Positions 18,895 to 27,359 of a DNA stretch of 64,000 nt are shown piece by piece (within the stretch, counting starts at the first letter, position 1; the number at the start of each line of letters is the position of its first letter). Below the pieces are notes generated by a model. That model saw only the letters and a list, made by a program, of their open reading frames with translations. It did no database searches and was not told the DNA's origin. The translations under genes were made by a program, and so were the position numbers. Source of the DNA: Tamlana sp038148895 (GTDB lineage Bacteria; Bacteroidota; Bacteroidia; Flavobacteriales; Flavobacteriaceae); NCBI GenBank assembly GCA_038148895.1, contig JBBVGQ010000003.1; one strand, 5' to 3'.

Positions 18895-20061
18895 ATGGCC
18901 ATTTTGAAAAAACAAGATTTTTATAACACATTCCACGATAAAGGATTAATCCCCAATTGCTACGAATCCATTCATTTTAAAAACGGTGTTGCCTTTTACG
19001 AAAAAAAAGAGAGTGGGCGAGAAAAAAATAGCGGTTTTAATTGCTATGCCATTAGCTTATTTCCTCAATACTTTACGTTTAAACTTCCGAAAGGAAAACA
19101 TAGGATTAAAAAAATAACACAAAAAAACCTTGATGGATTTGCCATTGATTTAAATGGGTACAGTACTGCAGATCACTATTTAAAGGAAAATTTAAAATCA
19201 CAAACCAGGTCTCCTATTTTAAGGCGCATTAAACGTTTAGAACTGTGTTTTGATATGGAACACAAACTGTTTTTTGGGAACATTTCTGAAATTGACTACC
19301 GAAACATTATGGCCCTTTTAAAGCAAATGCTGGAAACACGCTTTGCCCAAAAAAATGATACCACAGAAATTTTAGGAAAATGGGACAAATACTTAAATGA
19401 AACCCATAATAAAATTTTGAAGAAAGAGGCATCCCTTTTTGTAACATACGCCTCTAACCAAATTATTGCGATATCCCTCAATTACCATGTCAACAAAGTT
19501 TTTATTGGCCATATTTTTTGTTACGATATCAGTTATTCTAAGTTTAGCCTAGGCAACATGATGGTTTACAAATCTCTGGAATGGTGTTGTGAAAACAATT
19601 ATTTAATTATGGATATGGGCAATGGCGATTTAGAATACAAACAAGTTTGGTGCAATTGTATTTATAATTATGATTACCATTTTATTTACAACCCAAAATC
19701 GGTTACAGGTGTGATGGCTGCAGCTTATAGTATAGGGTTTATAAAAATAAAGAACTATCTGAAGACATTGAAGATTGATGAACTTTACCGAAAAATAAAA
19801 ACTCGAAATAGCAAAACGGAGAATACCGTTAAGCTGTTTCAAAGCTATCAAATTGAAGAATTGAATAGAGACCATTTTCAAAGGGATGAATCAACCCCAA
19901 TAGAATTCACTAAAATTGAATTCAATCACCTTAAAAAACCAATAAACGATTTTTTATACTTAAGCAAAGAACATTTCAATGATTTAAACGTATATCAAAA
20001 AGGCAGCAAAACCTTTCTAATAATGGGTAAACAAAGTGGTCAAAAAATTATAATGGATTAA
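18895..20061 (+). CDS. GNAT-array member 5 (with C-terminal module)
   Basis: A 388-residue paralogue, 20 bases after member 4. It opens with LKKQDFYNTFHDKGLIPNC, an N-terminal block echoed in members 3, 4 and 6. Core: RSPILRRIKRLELCFDMEHKLFFG (read as two halves), LETRFAQKND, KEASLFVTYASNQIIAISLNYH and LIMDMGNGDLEYKQVWC. After a charged linker comes the C-terminal module LKKPINDFLYLSKEHFNDLN. Cys and Trp at the end of the core (VWCN) are shared with members 3 and 4. No catalytic acid can be assigned with confidence. Confidence 0.75.
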   Translation: MAILKKQDFYNTFHDKGLIPNCYESIHFKNGVAFYEKKESGREKNSGFNCYAISLFPQYFTFKLPKGKHRIKKITQKNLDGFAIDLNGYSTADHYLKENLKSQTRSPILRRIKRLELCFDMEHKLFFGNISEIDYRNIMALLKQMLETRFAQKNDTTEILGKWDKYLNETHNKILKKEASLFVTYASNQIIAISLNYHVNKVFIGHIFCYDISYSKFSLGNMMVYKSLEWCCENNYLIMDMGNGDLEYKQVWCNCIYNYDYHFIYNPKSVTGVMAAAYSIGFIKIKNYLKTLKIDELYRKIKTRNSKTENTVKLFQSYQIEELNRDHFQRDESTPIEFTKIEFNHLKKPINDFLYLSKEHFNDLNVYQKGSKTFLIMGKQSGQKIIMD

Positions 20062-20076
20062 GCGGAACGGATAAAC

Positions 20077-21240
20077 ATGATAGCAAACCAAGATTTTTAT
20101 AATACACTTACAGAACATATTACGGTACTGCCCTATTACAAGCAGTTGAAGCTTGTATGCAACGATAAGGTTTTCTTCCATAAACATCAAAATCTGAATT
20201 CTTCATTAGAACAACCGGTTTTAATCAAGCTTTTCCCATTATATCTGGTTCCTGAGTTTATAGAAAATAGTGACTGGAATGTAAAGAAAGTTCCGCAAAG
20301 CAAAATAATTGGTTATGCCATCGACCTAAAAAAGGAAAAAACAATTGATGAATTTTTAAATAAAGAATATAGCAAAAGCTTTCGTGCCAACATACGGCGT
20401 TTCAAAAACAGGTTCGAAGATTGTTTTGATGTTAGCTACAAAATGTTTTTTGGAAGTATTGGTAAAGAAGATTATGCCTTTTATATGGATGGGCTGCATA
20501 AAATGCTCACCACTAGGTTCAACCAACGAAACGAAAGTAATGCCATACTTGAAAATTGGGCATTTTATTTAGAAGAAACCTTTAAATTAATCAACCAAGG
20601 CAATGCATCCATTTTTGTGATGTACGACAACACTATCCCGGTTCAAATATCCATAAACCATCATTTTAACAACATTTTATTTGTCTCTATTCCCTCATTC
20701 GATATTGATTATTCAAAGTTTGCCTTGGGCAACATTTCAATATATAAACTTTTGGAATGGGCCATAGAAAACGATTACGATATACTGGATATGGCTTATG
20801 GCACTTTGGAATACAAAAGGCGCTGGAGCAATTTAATTTATGATTTTGAACACCACATCATCTATAACAAAACCAAATTGACCCACCGAATTTCAGGTTT
20901 TATAGCTGAAAAAAAACTGGAAGTCAAAAACGTTTTAAAACATCATAATGTTGATGATTTTGTAAAAAGATTGAAAGCTTTGAAAAACAGAAAAAACAAC
21001 CTTGCTGAAGATGCTAAGTATACTATTGTTGAAGATTCAAAATTAAAAATAGATTCTCTTTCAGAAGTTGACATTTACTCTCCTTCAAATAATGTGATTA
21101 AAAAAATTGTGTTCGAGTTTTTATATGCGAACAAAGCACACATCAACCAAGTAATCACTTTTAAAACCGCTTTGGAAAACGAGTATGTCATAAGTTTTAA
21201 TGGTATAAATCACCAGGTAATAGTCACTCAAAATCCTTAA
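20077..21240 (+). CDS. GNAT-array member 6 (with C-terminal module)
   Basis: The last array member, 387 residues, 15 bases after member 5. Motifs: basic helix YSKSFRANIRRFKNRFEDCF, VSYKMFFGSIGKEDYAF (strongly like member 2, TYKMFYGEIDQDEYAF), TTRFNQRNESNAILENW, GNASIFVMYDNTIPVQISINHH and YDILDMAYGTLEYKRRWSN. The C-terminal module is VFEFLYANKAHINQVITFK. It is followed after 90 bases by the JmjC/cupin-8 gene. Members 2 and 6 look like the closest pair outside the 3/4 pair, so duplication was not simply stepwise along the array. Confidence 0.75.
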   Translation: MIANQDFYNTLTEHITVLPYYKQLKLVCNDKVFFHKHQNLNSSLEQPVLIKLFPLYLVPEFIENSDWNVKKVPQSKIIGYAIDLKKEKTIDEFLNKEYSKSFRANIRRFKNRFEDCFDVSYKMFFGSIGKEDYAFYMDGLHKMLTTRFNQRNESNAILENWAFYLEETFKLINQGNASIFVMYDNTIPVQISINHHFNNILFVSIPSFDIDYSKFALGNISIYKLLEWAIENDYDILDMAYGTLEYKRRWSNLIYDFEHHIIYNKTKLTHRISGFIAEKKLEVKNVLKHHNVDDFVKRLKALKNRKNNLAEDAKYTIVEDSKLKIDSLSEVDIYSPSNNVIKKIVFEFLYANKAHINQVITFKTALENEYVISFNGINHQVIVTQNP

Positions 21241-21330
21241 AACTAATTATCTGACAATTTATCGATTATAATAAATATTCATTGAAAATAAACAGATATT
21301 TACATGTAATTAACTTAACCAGCAATAGTT

Positions 21331-22158
21331 ATGAATATTTTAAACGAAGTTATAGAACTAAGCACCCCCGTTGAAGAAGTTACCAATTTAGACTCCAAAA
21401 CATTCAAGGATAAATACTTTAACAAAAAGACCGTACTTATTAAAGGCATGGCCAAAGATTGGGGGGCTACCAAAAATTGGAACTTAGATTTTTTCCTAAA
21501 CTTAAAAAATGAGGCAGAAGTAGATTTACTTTCTGGCAATTTCATTCAAAATGATAATCGTTATAAAAAATCCTCTTTTAAATCATTCATTCAAAGGTTG
21601 AAAGATGCCAAAGAAAACAACAAAACCATAACGGATTACCTAACCACTTTAGATATTTTCAATTATTTCCCAGATCTTAAAAAAGATATCGACTTTTCAT
21701 TTTTTGAAAACCATGTGGACATCAATGACGTTACGGCTTGGATTGGCCCAAAAGGCACCATCTCAGGTTTCCATAACGATACAGGCAAAAACATGTATGC
21801 ACAAATAATGGGCAAAAAAATGTTCCTTATTGTTCCGCCCAAGTACAATAACAAAATGTACCCAAGTGAAAAATATATTAATGGTGGAGCGGCAAGCTTG
21901 GTAGATATTAACAATTTTGACGCTGAAAAATTTCCAAAGTTCAAAGAAGCCCAATTTATAAAAGTAATTTTAGAACCGGGCGATGTATTGCATGTACCGT
22001 CCAAATGGTGGCATTATGTGCAGTCGTTGGATACTTCAATAAGTGTTAGCGATTTTGGTTTTTCAAAATTTGAAATGTTCAAAATAAAAGCGGTTGATTA
22101 TTTGCACAGAAGGGGTTACTACAAATCCAAAAACTGCTTTTGCTGTGAAAACAAATAG
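21331..22158 (+). CDS. JmjC/cupin-8 type Fe(II)/2-oxoglutarate oxygenase
   Basis: A 275-residue protein of the cupin-8 (FIH-like) family, which hydroxylates protein side chains or small peptides using iron and 2-oxoglutarate. Seen: WIGPKGTISGFHND with the metal ligands H148 and D150, and DVLHVPSKWWHYVQSLDTSISVS with the second histidine H228, so the iron site is complete. The N-terminal half (VLIKGMAKDWGA) matches the usual family opening. The C-terminus ends in a Cys cluster (CFCC, residues 269-272), also seen in its paralogue at 44369-45238. Its place directly after the six transferases suggests it hydroxylates the product or an amino acid used there (inference). Confidence 0.85.
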   Translation: MNILNEVIELSTPVEEVTNLDSKTFKDKYFNKKTVLIKGMAKDWGATKNWNLDFFLNLKNEAEVDLLSGNFIQNDNRYKKSSFKSFIQRLKDAKENNKTITDYLTTLDIFNYFPDLKKDIDFSFFENHVDINDVTAWIGPKGTISGFHNDTGKNMYAQIMGKKMFLIVPPKYNNKMYPSEKYINGGAASLVDINNFDAEKFPKFKEAQFIKVILEPGDVLHVPSKWWHYVQSLDTSISVSDFGFSKFEMFKIKAVDYLHRRGYYKSKNCFCCENK

Positions 22159-22173
22159 TAATTCACTTTGACA

Positions 22174-22677
22174 ATGCTCCTAAAAAGATTAAAAAAAGTA
22201 TATAAACCTGTTGTTGTTAGCTTGATTTTATTGCCCAATTTATTTGTAATGGTTTTTGGTATTGAAAGCTTTCCTTATACCTGTGCGCCTATGTTTGGCC
22301 ACTATATTGATGAGGAAACGAACTTGTACCTCTTCAAGTTTGAAGGCATCAATGACAACACCGTAACAGATTTGACTGAATACTATGGCAAGCCAGAGGA
22401 ATTTTTTATAAGACATTTTTTTAGTAAAGTCTATGGCTCAACGGAGAGCATCTCCCCGTTTACCAACAAGCTTTCTGAAAGTCCGAAGGCTTTTCAAAAA
22501 AGAATGGACGAATTTTTTAATAATTATTCTTCTTTTCTTTTAAAGGAATACAAGCTTTCATTTGAAAGAATTGAACTCAAGGTTGAAACAACCCATCAGG
22601 ATAGAATTAATCATTTTCCAGCAAAAACCATTGGGTATTTTGATAGCCATAGTAAAAGCTATCATTCTGTTCATTAA
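22174..22677 (+). CDS. Small membrane-anchored protein of unknown function, upstream of HTTM gene
   Basis: I do not recognise a named family. About 167 residues: one N-terminal membrane segment (VVVSLILLPNLFVMVFGI, about 12-29), then a soluble part with FPYTCAPMFGHYIDEE and a long charged helix region. The first ATG at 22174 is chosen; the frame also allows a TTG six bases earlier. It lies 15 bases after the oxygenase and 15 before the HTTM gene, so it is probably a partner of that membrane protein. The soluble part should face the periplasm if the segment is a normal signal anchor. Confidence 0.7.
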   Translation: MLLKRLKKVYKPVVVSLILLPNLFVMVFGIESFPYTCAPMFGHYIDEETNLYLFKFEGINDNTVTDLTEYYGKPEEFFIRHFFSKVYGSTESISPFTNKLSESPKAFQKRMDEFFNNYSSFLLKEYKLSFERIELKVETTHQDRINHFPAKTIGYFDSHSKSYHSVH

Positions 22678-22692
22678 CCAATAAAAAAATTA

Positions 22693-23754
22693 ATGCAATC
22701 TCTCATAATCAAAACATTAATAATCATTCAACAATTGGTTAAAAGCCCACTAACGCTGCTTAGATTAACGCTTCCTGTTTTTTTTACAAAAAAGCTTCTA
22801 GCCGCTTTTTCTTATGACTTTTACTCTAGTTTTGATCCTTCTTATTCGCTTGCAAAAACATGGTTTTTAAATATTTTACCCGATTTCTTTTATACCCTTA
22901 GCCCAACTGAATTTATAATGGTTAAATATGCCATACTCATTTCTGGCATTTGTGCTGTTATAGGGGTTTTAGGGCGATTGAATTTGTTGTTTCTAGCCTT
23001 TATGGGCTACTTTATATTTGGGCTTGGAGAGGGCTATGGACTTTTTGACCATCACATGTCCTTGCCCAGCCAAGTCATGTTTGCCTTGGCTTTGGTACCT
23101 GGAACCATGAAAATATCTATTGATGATTGGATTGTTAATCGATTCGTAAGAAATGAAACAAAAGCCAAATCTCCAAAATGGGGAACGCAATTGGTTTTGC
23201 TACTTGTGGTTTTAACTTATTTTACGGCCGGTGTATCAAAATTAAGGTATGGCCATGGTGCCAAATGGCTTGATGGTTCCACTTTGAGCTTTTACCTGAA
23301 AGAACGTACAGATAAATATGAAAACGGAACAAAGCAAATCGTATTTTCAGACAACCAAACCAATTCTGAAGCATTGTGGAAAGACGAATTTGGTTTTGTG
23401 GCACACACTTATGGCAATTACCAAACCTTAAAAAAATGGAACCATATTGCCGATTATGTTGCCAATAGCAAATTTTTGGTTATCTTATTGTCTGTTGGTT
23501 CATTGCTGTTTGAATTATTGGCCTTTGTAGTATTTGTTAACAGTAAATACCGAAATATTTATTTAGTGTCTGCCATAGTATTTCATATGTCCATTGGGCA
23601 ATTAATGGGCATATCCTTTAGGCAATACAGACTTATCTGCTTTTGCTTGATAGATTGGCATGCTATTTTTAAATACGCCATTAATTTCGCTAGCAAGTTT
23701 ACTTTTGTACAACAGTTAAAACTCAACCCTATATTTTTAAAAATTAGGAATTAA
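22693..23754 (+). CDS. HTTM-domain membrane protein (vitamin K-dependent carboxylase-like N-domain)
   Basis: A 353-residue multi-pass membrane protein. LTLLRLTLPVFFTKKL, the mid region GYGLFDHHMSLPSQVMFAL and especially LTYFTAGVSKLRYGHGAKWLDGS match the HTTM domain, which forms the membrane half of vitamin K-dependent gamma-glutamyl carboxylases and is found alone in many bacteria. The luminal carboxylase half is missing here, so carboxylation is not claimed. It overlaps nothing but is spaced by one base from the next SGNH gene, indicating co-translation. Its function in bacteria is poorly known; the context suggests handling a membrane-bound product. Confidence 0.8.
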   Translation: MQSLIIKTLIIIQQLVKSPLTLLRLTLPVFFTKKLLAAFSYDFYSSFDPSYSLAKTWFLNILPDFFYTLSPTEFIMVKYAILISGICAVIGVLGRLNLLFLAFMGYFIFGLGEGYGLFDHHMSLPSQVMFALALVPGTMKISIDDWIVNRFVRNETKAKSPKWGTQLVLLLVVLTYFTAGVSKLRYGHGAKWLDGSTLSFYLKERTDKYENGTKQIVFSDNQTNSEALWKDEFGFVAHTYGNYQTLKKWNHIADYVANSKFLVILLSVGSLLFELLAFVVFVNSKYRNIYLVSAIVFHMSIGQLMGISFRQYRLICFCLIDWHAIFKYAINFASKFTFVQQLKLNPIFLKIRN

Positions 23755-23755
23755 T

Positions 23756-24712
23756 ATGATACGATTAATTGGAAAAATAATTCTATATACCATTTTAATA
23801 CTCATTTGCTTGGAAGGCATGGTAAGGGTTCTTCATCTATACCAACAATATCCGCCTTACGAAATCAATGACTTGAATGTTGAGGTAAATTCTCCCAACC
23901 AAGAAGGCTATTATGTGACAGGTAACAGAAGAATGAATTTTGCACAATACCATATTAACAGTACCGGTTTTAACTCGTACAGGGAATTCATCCCTACAGA
24001 AAATGATGTTGAAATAGCACTCATAGGAGATTCTTTCATTGAAGGATTCCATCAAAATTTTTACGAATCCACAGGCAAAAAAGTTGAAGAGCTTTTAAAT
24101 AATGATGTTAAAGTATTTGAATATGGCTATTCAGGCTGGGATCTTGCTGACCAATTTCATTTGATTGAAGCTTATAAAGACCAATTTAAAAATATAGATT
24201 TTACCTTGATTTACATGAAGTTTTATACTGACCTAGAGCGTGGTGAGTACGAGCCAAATTTTTACCGTGTAAATTTGCAAAACAGACTAACCTATAAAAT
24301 AAAAGATAACATCAAGCTTCTTACATATGCGCAAAACATTGGGATTTTCAATCCGTTTTCAAAGCTAAAAAATAGGCTTTTGGGGCACAATGAAATCGAA
24401 AAAGAGTATATTGACAATTATGCCTCAGAAGAAGATACAAAGAAATACTTAGAGAATTTTAACAAACTGGCTGCTACATTCCCTATTGATAAAAGTAAAA
24501 CAGTATTTTTGTTGGATTCTAAAAAAACAAGTCCTTTGTTTTTAAAATATTGTGATTCTATTGGCTACAAATACTTGGACTTTGGCCCGGCTATGGATGC
24601 TTCCAAAAAACCCACTACCCTAATTTACGACCAACACTGGAACAATCACGGGCGAAATATATTGGCCTCAGTAATTGCCAATTATATTAAAAAACAAAAA
24701 GTAATAAATTAA
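23756..24712 (+). CDS. SGNH-fold membrane-anchored esterase/acyltransferase-like protein, copy 1
   Basis: A 318-residue protein with one N-terminal signal anchor (IILYTILILICLEG, about 8-21) and a periplasmic SGNH hydrolase-like domain. The nucleophile is S93 in IALIGDSFIEGF; the Asp-His pair sits near the end in YDQHWNNHGR (D292, H294), so a full Ser-Asp-His set is visible. Proteins of this kind (AlgX/AlgJ, DltD, PatB type) complete O-acylation with MBOAT partners. It is the last gene of the plus-strand train and points tail-to-tail at its own paralogue (24767-25723), which sits in an operon with an MBOAT gene. Confidence 0.8.
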   Translation: MIRLIGKIILYTILILICLEGMVRVLHLYQQYPPYEINDLNVEVNSPNQEGYYVTGNRRMNFAQYHINSTGFNSYREFIPTENDVEIALIGDSFIEGFHQNFYESTGKKVEELLNNDVKVFEYGYSGWDLADQFHLIEAYKDQFKNIDFTLIYMKFYTDLERGEYEPNFYRVNLQNRLTYKIKDNIKLLTYAQNIGIFNPFSKLKNRLLGHNEIEKEYIDNYASEEDTKKYLENFNKLAATFPIDKSKTVFLLDSKKTSPLFLKYCDSIGYKYLDFGPAMDASKKPTTLIYDQHWNNHGRNILASVIANYIKKQKVIN

Positions 24713-24766
24713 CTGCTCCAGATAACTCAAAAATTCTTTATAGAAATAAAAAAGATGATTTTTTAG

Positions 24767-25723
24767 TTAAAGACGATTATCTATTTTTTTGACGTAATCG
24801 GAAATAACCTTGGCTATAATTCTTCTCCCTCGGTTATTCCAATGCCTATCATAGATCAAGATGGTTGGCTTTGTTTCTTTTTCAAAAGCAGGTCCGAAGT
24901 CCAGGTATTTATATCCCATTTTATCACAGTAGTCAATAAATAATGGGCTAGTTTTTCTTTTATCCAACAAAAAGGTGTTCTTCTCTTTGTTAAAACCGTA
25001 ACGATTAACAACGGCTTTAAAATTATCAATATACTCCATAGCCAAAGCATTTTCATCAACTTTTTCTTTTTCAACTTTTTGATGGCCTTTGGGTTTGTTT
25101 CTATAAATCATGTTCTTAACAACATCAAAAAGCCCTATGGCATTGGAATATTTTAGAAGTTTAATATATCTTTTAATTTGAAATTTGAAGGTATACTTCA
25201 AATTCACCAAATCATGATCTGGCTTAATTTCACGTCGTTTAAAATCGTTTTCAAACTTCATGTAAATGAACACGTGATCGATCAGGTCGAAAGTCTCTTT
25301 ATACGAATTCAAAATATACAACTGGTCCGCCATATCATAACCGCCCCGTCCGTACTCGTAAACTTCAACCTCGTTGTCTAGATTGTTCTCAATCTTTTTT
25401 CCGGTAGAATCATAATAGTGCTGGTTAAAACCTTCTATGAAAGAATCTCCTATGAGTGCTATTTCTATTTTATCCTTTGTTGGCACAAACTCACGATATG
25501 AATTGTAACCAGATTTATTTATATGAAATTCGCAAAAGTTCATCCGTCTATTTCCAGTGACCGAAAAACCCGCTTGCCCAGGCACAGTTTTCTGGATACC
25601 ATATTCGTCAATATACAAATCCAAAGGCACATCATTATATAAATGCAGAACACGAACAAGTCCTTCCAATGCTATAAGCACCAAAACAATATAAAAGATG
25701 GTTTTGAATATAAACTTCTTCAT
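24767..25723 (-). CDS. SGNH-fold membrane-anchored esterase/acyltransferase-like protein, copy 2
   Basis: Same length (318 residues) and layout as the copy at 23756-24712: signal anchor, then GLVRVLHLY, VTGNRRMNF, YREFVPT, IALIGDSFIEGF (S93), EYGRGGYDMADQ and YDRHWNNRGRR near the end. All catalytic residues are kept, so both copies should be active. It follows the MBOAT gene by four bases on the minus strand and is its likely periplasmic partner. An Arg replaces Gln next to the catalytic His relative to copy 1 (DRHW versus DQHW), which might alter substrate choice. Confidence 0.8.
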   Translation of the reverse strand: MKKFIFKTIFYIVLVLIALEGLVRVLHLYNDVPLDLYIDEYGIQKTVPGQAGFSVTGNRRMNFCEFHINKSGYNSYREFVPTKDKIEIALIGDSFIEGFNQHYYDSTGKKIENNLDNEVEVYEYGRGGYDMADQLYILNSYKETFDLIDHVFIYMKFENDFKRREIKPDHDLVNLKYTFKFQIKRYIKLLKYSNAIGLFDVVKNMIYRNKPKGHQKVEKEKVDENALAMEYIDNFKAVVNRYGFNKEKNTFLLDKRKTSPLFIDYCDKMGYKYLDFGPAFEKETKPTILIYDRHWNNRGRRIIAKVISDYVKKIDNRL

Positions 25724-25727
25724 TTTT

Positions 25728-27179
25728 TTAGAATTGGAAATATATGAAGGATCTGTCTACCCCATCATCGTAGAACATCATCATGAGTAAAATAACGATT
25801 GTATAAGCAGCAAATCTTACATATTTTGATTTAAAATTAAACGGGGAACGCTCATCCTTGCGCATTCTATACTCATATAAAACAAATGCTGCAACAAGCA
25901 GATAATAATCAATCATGCGATACCCTTGTGGGTGCATGTATTCAGTATATGAAAAATCAGAAAAAATTCTCTTGATAAATTCGAACGCTCCAGTAATGGA
26001 TTCAGATCTAAAGAATATTCTTGAGAAGGTAACGATTCCGAAAGTCAATATTAACTGGCCAATTTCAACAAATGAAGGAAAAATAGAATTCTCGCCAACT
26101 ACACTGTTTTTGTATATGGTATTTCTTCCCATTAAAAATACAGGAATAAAAGCTACAGCATGAAATGCACCCCAAAAAATGAACGTCCAGTTAGCACCGT
26201 GCCAAAAACCACTGACCAAGAAAATAACAATGATGTTTCTAACAGATTTCAATTTACTAACCCTAGAACCTCCCATTGGAATATAAAGGTAATGCCTAAA
26301 CCAAGTAGATAAAGACACGTGCCATCTTTGCCAATATTCCGCAACATTTCTTGAGAAATTTGGAAACCTGAAATTGGACATTAACTCGATACCAAAAAGT
26401 TTGGCCGTACCTATGGCAATGTCAGAATAGCCACTAAAATCCCCATATACCTGAAAACTGAACAAGGTTACTCCTAAAATCAATGTTGATGCCGGATAAG
26501 TTGCATGATTTGCAAAAACGTCATCAACAATAGGAGCCAAAGAATCCGCTATAACCACTTTTTTAAATAGGCCCCATAAAATCAATTTTAAACCACTTGC
26601 GGCTTGATCATAACTAAACGTTCGTTTATTTAGAATTTGCGATAATAAATTCGATGCTCGTTCAATTGGCCCTGCCACCAATTGTGGAAAGAAACTAACA
26701 AAAGCTGCAAAAGAGAGAAAGTTTTTTGTTGGCTTGAGTTTGTTATAATAGATATCAAAAGAGTAAGACATGGTTTGGAACGTATAAAATGAAATACCTA
26801 CAGGCAATATAACCTGTAATGTCCAAGTACTTTTAATCTGATACCCTAACACAGAACACATATCTACCCAAGAATCAACAAAAAAGTTGAAATATTTAAA
26901 AAATCCCAAAAGGCCCACATTGAAAATCACACTAACCCAAAGCCATCTTTTCCGTATTTTTTTATCTGTGTTGTTATCTATGGCAATACCAACAAAATAA
27001 TCCACTACTGTACTCAATAGTATCAACGATAAAAACCTCCAATCCCACCAGCCATAAAAAATATAACTGGCAATAAGTATCAGAATATTTTGAGCCTTTA
27101 AGCTCTTTTTTAATATAAACCAGTAAAGGAAGAAGACAAGAGCGAGAAAAATAAAAAACTCTAAAGAATTGAAAACCAT
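25728..27179 (-). CDS. MBOAT family membrane O-acyltransferase (AlgI/DltB/PatA-like)
   Basis: A 483-residue polytopic membrane protein. It begins MVFNSLEFFIFLALVFFLYW, as AlgI homologues do, and carries the loop block AEYWQRWHVSLSTWFRHYLYIPMGGSR and the catalytic histidine in SGFWHGANWTFIFWG. The family carries acyl (usually acetyl) groups across the inner membrane for transfer onto alginate, peptidoglycan, teichoic acid or capsule. The SGNH gene 4 bases downstream is the expected partner. A 14-base perfect palindrome lies 29 bases upstream of the start. The target polymer is unknown; the neighbouring glycan genes suggest a surface polysaccharide. Confidence 0.9.
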   Translation of the reverse strand: MVFNSLEFFIFLALVFFLYWFILKKSLKAQNILILIASYIFYGWWDWRFLSLILLSTVVDYFVGIAIDNNTDKKIRKRWLWVSVIFNVGLLGFFKYFNFFVDSWVDMCSVLGYQIKSTWTLQVILPVGISFYTFQTMSYSFDIYYNKLKPTKNFLSFAAFVSFFPQLVAGPIERASNLLSQILNKRTFSYDQAASGLKLILWGLFKKVVIADSLAPIVDDVFANHATYPASTLILGVTLFSFQVYGDFSGYSDIAIGTAKLFGIELMSNFRFPNFSRNVAEYWQRWHVSLSTWFRHYLYIPMGGSRVSKLKSVRNIIVIFLVSGFWHGANWTFIFWGAFHAVAFIPVFLMGRNTIYKNSVVGENSIFPSFVEIGQLILTFGIVTFSRIFFRSESITGAFEFIKRIFSDFSYTEYMHPQGYRMIDYYLLVAAFVLYEYRMRKDERSPFNFKSKYVRFAAYTIVILLMMMFYDDGVDRSFIYFQF

Positions 27180-27207
27180 AGGTTAAAACTAATTTGGTAG
27201 GTTAATA

Positions 27208-27221
27208 TTTGTATATACAAA
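27208..27221. promoter_or_regulatory. 14-bp perfect palindrome upstream of MBOAT gene
   Basis: TTTGTATATACAAA reads the same on both strands and lies 29-42 bases before the MBOAT start. It could be an operator or part of the promoter. No regulator is assigned. Confidence 0.35.
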
Positions 27222-27309
27222 CATCTGACAATTAAGAACACTTTTCAAAAAAAATCTTTGAAATGCAATTTTTACACCTCAATCATACCAAATAGATAGG
27301 AAATAAAAA

Positions 27310-27334
27310 AAAAGTCCCTGTAAAAAGGACTTTT
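27310..27334 (-). terminator. Rho-independent terminator after the Lrp/AsnC gene
   Basis: Stem AAAAGTCC (27310-27317) and GGACTTTT (27327-27334) with a nine-base loop. On the minus strand it ends in a long T-run, so it terminates the regulator gene; the plus-strand side also has four Ts. Confidence 0.75.
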
Positions 27335-27359
27335 CTTAAATATATAAACCTACAATTAG

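Noticed and set aside
26185..26205. CGTGCCAA on the plus strand (TTGGCACG on minus) as a third sigma-54 site
   Set aside because: It lies within the MBOAT coding sequence and no TTG follows four bases later.
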